Of a stretch of DNA of 32,722 bases, positions 30,334 to 32,722 are shown piece by piece (the stretch's first letter is position 1; the number at the start of each line of letters is the position of its first letter). The translations under genes and the position numbers were made by a program. The stretch covers positions 1 through 32,722 of the forward strand of contig CAMIYC010000034.1 of the NCBI GenBank assembly GCA_946402905.1. The letters run 5' to 3'. A model generated the notes under the pieces. That model saw nothing but the letters and a program-made list of their open reading frames with translations, had not been told where the DNA came from and did not search any database. Source of the stretch: an uncultured Prevotellaceae bacterium (GTDB lineage: Bacteria; Bacteroidota; Bacteroidia; Bacteroidales; Bacteroidaceae).

Positions 30334-32268
30334 ATGAAAAAACTATTACTTTCAATGGCAACCATGTTGCTTGCCATGAGTGTCAGCGCCCAGGGACTTT
30401 TTGCTCCGAAAACCGACCTCCGTGCTGAGAGAGTCTCGCAGGCCCTGGCTTCCGTGGCCAAGGCTCCGGCCAAGGTGGCTACGCTGGAGAATAACCAGCG
30501 CATCATCGGTCCGTACACGTCTGATACCTATGAGACCAATGGTCTGGGACTGATCAGTTATCCCGACACCTATCCCGTGGCTTGTTATATGGAGGAGGGA
30601 TTCCAGGACTACTCCGGCGCCAAGCTGACCAAGATACGTTTCGCCCTGGCCCAGGCCACGAAGGTGAACCGTGTGTTCATGTATGCCTTTACCTCTGACG
30701 GCGCGATGAGCCTCGTGGCAGAGCAGGAGATGAAAAGCAGTGCCAAGGCCGGATGGAATGAGGTGTCGCTTGCCAATCCTGTAACTCTCGACTTCTCGAA
30801 TGTGGCGGCCATCCTTCTCGGTTTTGAATATGTGCAGACCACCAGCAACACCAGTGGCTATCCGCTCTCACTGGTCATTGAAGATATGATCTGCCCTACC
30901 TATATCTATGGCAATCTCGGATCGTCGGGCCTGGCGTGGTATGACCTGGGAACGGAGGATTATGGAAGCCTCAGCGTGCAGGCTGTCGTAGAGAGCGACG
31001 AGTTCCCCGAGCACGCCATCAAGCCTGTCGACTTCGGCAGCCACAACCTGGTAGCTGGTGCCAGCAATGATGTGACCGTGAAGTTTGTCAACCTGGGTAC
31101 CGGTGTGCAGAACTTCGACTACACGGTGGCTTTCGACGGCGTGGCAGGCGAGGAGCAACACATCAACCTGGCAAAACCCCTCAACAGCGTGGGCGGAAGC
31201 TTCACACAGAAGGTCACGCTGGTAGCTCCGGAGGCTCTCGGCGAGCATGACGTGGTGCTGACGGTGACCAAGGTGAACGGCGTGGACAATCAGGCCACGG
31301 ACAAAGATGCCGTGGGCAAGGTGCTCACCCTGTCGAAGGCACTGCCCAGAGGTCTCGTCGTAGAGGAATTTACCGGCACGGGATGTGGCTGGTGCCCCCG
31401 CGGCCTGGTGGGCATGGGTAAGATGCGCGAGGCTTACGGCAACAATTTCATCGGCATCGGCATCCACCAGTACAATGCCTCCGACGCTATGTACAACTCA
31501 GAGTATGCCAACCTCGGATTCTCGGGTGCTCCCTCTTGTACGGTCAATCGCAAAGGCATCGTCGATCCCTATTATGGAAGTGGTGACGACATCCTCGACG
31601 ACGCTGCTGCTGAAATGGCTGTGCTGCCGGAGATCGGCGTCACGGTGACTGGCAAGTGGAATGACGACAAGACAGAAGTGGAGGCTACCGCCACCATCGA
31701 GCCTCTGGTGTCTGGGAATTATGAGATTGCCTACGTGCTGATCGCAGACAAGCTGCAGGGCACGACCAATGCCTGGAAGCAGAATAATTATTACAGCAAG
31801 AGCTATGCCAGCCAGACGGGCATGACCAAGAATCAGCTCCCCGACGACCTGAAGTTCCTCTGGGACCTTGGCTCCACCTATTCGCCCGAGTTTGACGACG
31901 TGATGATCGGCAGTTCGTATATCGGCACCAAAAACGACGCCAAACTGGGAGCCGTGACGGGCGGTGAGATCGTGACACAGAGCTACACGGTCTACATGCC
32001 GATGAAGGCCAGCCTCTACAATGCCATCGACCCCGACAAGGTGGCTGTCTGCGCACTGATCATCAATGCCGAGACCGGAGCCATTGCCAATGCTGCCAAG
32101 TTCTATCTCTCCGAAACCGAGGGTATCGCTGAGCAGCATGCCGATCGCAGGAATCTCACTGAGACCGCGCGCTACAATGCCGCCGGCCAGCAGATCTTCG
32201 CTCCGCAGAAGGGCTTGAACATCGTGCAGCTCTCCGACGGTTCGGTCCAGAAGATCATGGTCAAATAA
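30334..32268 (+). CDS. Omp28-related exported protein with thioredoxin-like CxxC and T9SS-like C-terminal tail
   Basis: A 644-residue exported protein. The signal peptide is MKKLLLSMATMLLAMSVSAQ. The N-terminal part (about 20-225) is a beta-sandwich-like region, and about 226-335 is an Ig-like/CARDB-like domain (GSHNLVAGASNDVTVKFVN). A thioredoxin-like Omp28 domain follows, with EEFTGTGCGWCPRG carrying the CGWC redox pair (Cys351, Cys354) and the SGAPSCTVNRKG strand containing the cis-Pro position. The last 40 residues (ARYNAAGQQIFAPQKGLNIV followed by QLSDGSVQKIMVK) resemble the Prevotella type of type IX secretion C-terminal signals. It is probably exported to the cell surface or medium. 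Its redox partner is not in the window. No convincing promoter was seen. Confidence 0.88.
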   Translation: MKKLLLSMATMLLAMSVSAQGLFAPKTDLRAERVSQALASVAKAPAKVATLENNQRIIGPYTSDTYETNGLGLISYPDTYPVACYMEEGFQDYSGAKLTKIRFALAQATKVNRVFMYAFTSDGAMSLVAEQEMKSSAKAGWNEVSLANPVTLDFSNVAAILLGFEYVQTTSNTSGYPLSLVIEDMICPTYIYGNLGSSGLAWYDLGTEDYGSLSVQAVVESDEFPEHAIKPVDFGSHNLVAGASNDVTVKFVNLGTGVQNFDYTVAFDGVAGEEQHINLAKPLNSVGGSFTQKVTLVAPEALGEHDVVLTVTKVNGVDNQATDKDAVGKVLTLSKALPRGLVVEEFTGTGCGWCPRGLVGMGKMREAYGNNFIGIGIHQYNASDAMYNSEYANLGFSGAPSCTVNRKGIVDPYYGSGDDILDDAAAEMAVLPEIGVTVTGKWNDDKTEVEATATIEPLVSGNYEIAYVLIADKLQGTTNAWKQNNYYSKSYASQTGMTKNQLPDDLKFLWDLGSTYSPEFDDVMIGSSYIGTKNDAKLGAVTGGEIVTQSYTVYMPMKASLYNAIDPDKVAVCALIINAETGAIANAAKFYLSETEGIAEQHADRRNLTETARYNAAGQQIFAPQKGLNIVQLSDGSVQKIMVK

Positions 32269-32722
32269 TTGAAGTTTCTCTTTTTTATCAAGAATTTAAG
32301 AATTTAAGAATTTAAGAATTAAAGAATTTTCATTCATACAAAGATTTATAGAAATTTGAGAAGAAAAGGCAAGCCATTTCATTTTCTCAGCAAGTAGGAT
32401 TCCCGTCGCTTGCGACGGATAATTCAAGTTAATTCTTTTCTTGACCATAAATTCTTAAATTCTTAAATTCTTGATAAATAATTTGTTATAATCTCTTTAA
32501 AGGTGGGCACTTCAGTCAAATAATTGGATTTAGCCTTTAGGGTAGTCGTATTTTTTATCAAGAATTTAAGAGATTTGTCGAAGACCCACTGACCAACGGG
32601 AGGTAATTATAGAATTAGGGTGTCCTTTGTTTTCTTGCACATCCACTCTTCATTTGCAGTGGTAATCAGTTCCCCCTCTAAGTTAGAGGTTGCTCTCCCC
32701 CGGGAAACGGGGGAGTCGGAGG
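32269..32722. repeat. Non-coding repeat region to the window end
   Basis: AT-rich hairpins of the TCAAGAATTTAAGAATT / AATTCTTAAATTCTTGAT family occupy about 32278-32480. The GAAGACCCACTGACCAACGG word occurs at about 32580-32599. A MITE-like element begins with TAGGGTGTCC at 32615 and changes near 32690 into GTTGCTCTCCCCCGGGAAAC, unlike the other copies. No gene was seen. Confidence 0.8.

Noticed and set aside
1..32722. tRNA or rRNA genes
   Set aside because: I looked for T-loop-like GGTTCGAATCC-type sequences and conserved rRNA words by eye and saw none. A covariance search could still find something small.

Overview
ORGANISM. The window looks like a chromosomal segment of a Bacteroidota bacterium, most likely Prevotella-like (order Bacteroidales). 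The reasons are: repeated promoter matches to the Bacteroidota sigma-A pattern (TTTG, 19-21 bp, TAnnTTTG) just upstream of genes; no clear Shine-Dalgarno sites; an Omp28-type exported protein with a Prevotella-like C-terminal tail; a tRNA m7G methyltransferase and an Mrp ATPase of Bacteroidota type; and many exported proteins and lipoproteins. Species assignment is inference. LAYOUT. 1-1075 is non-coding and repeat-rich, and may begin with the end of an insertion sequence. 1076-4895 holds a sugar aminotransferase, a secreted DUF3298-like protein and, convergent to them, a secreted histidine phosphatase. 5062-7399 holds a lipoprotein, a TraB/GumN-family protein and a secreted FMN-binding protein. 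7975-10104 holds a PfkB kinase/LolA-like pair transcribed away from a Fur-family regulator. 11299-14423 holds a membrane NapH-NapG-like iron-sulfur fusion protein and a Tat-exported aldo/keto reductase lipoprotein with a ferredoxin-like tail. 15680-18850 holds a trypsin-like lipoprotein protease and, divergent, glmS. 19606-21540 (minus) holds rfbC and ugd. 21805-23421 holds a predicted outer-membrane barrel protein and a small lipoprotein. 24922-26711 holds ilvE and trmB with a 4-base overlap. 27308-28603 (minus) is a CE7 acetyl-esterase. 28742-30192 is a periplasmic HMA protein overlapping an Mrp/ApbC ATPase. 30334-32268 is an Omp28-related thioredoxin-fold protein. HOW THE GENES WORK TOGETHER. 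Most genes are housekeeping or envelope functions. GlmS, Ugd, RfbC and the DegT-type enzyme all make precursors for peptidoglycan, lipopolysaccharide or capsule. The clearest functional module is the electron-transfer pair at 11299-14423, which could carry reducing equivalents from the quinone pool across the membrane to an exported reductase. The nearby FMN-binding protein may belong to the same kind of extracytoplasmic redox chemistry. WHAT IS UNUSUAL. The long intergenic regions are built from several interleaved families of structured repeats. (1) Promoter cassettes of about 83 bp carry a 20-bp palindrome fused to the -33 box, in tandem triplets before ilvE and rfbC-ugd and singly before the iron-sulfur gene. 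(2) Multi-hairpin BIME-like elements are about 120 bp long, including an 81-bp tandem array. (3) Twelve copies occur of a hairpin with ATGAATGC/GCATTCAT arms. (4) MITE-like elements have TAGGGTGTCC termini. (5) Long AACTACGG/CCGTAGTT inverted repeats are present. (6) A 103-bp tandem array of AT-rich hairpins is present. (7) A composite repeat of about 360 bp is present. No transposase, CRISPR array, tRNA or rRNA was recognised.
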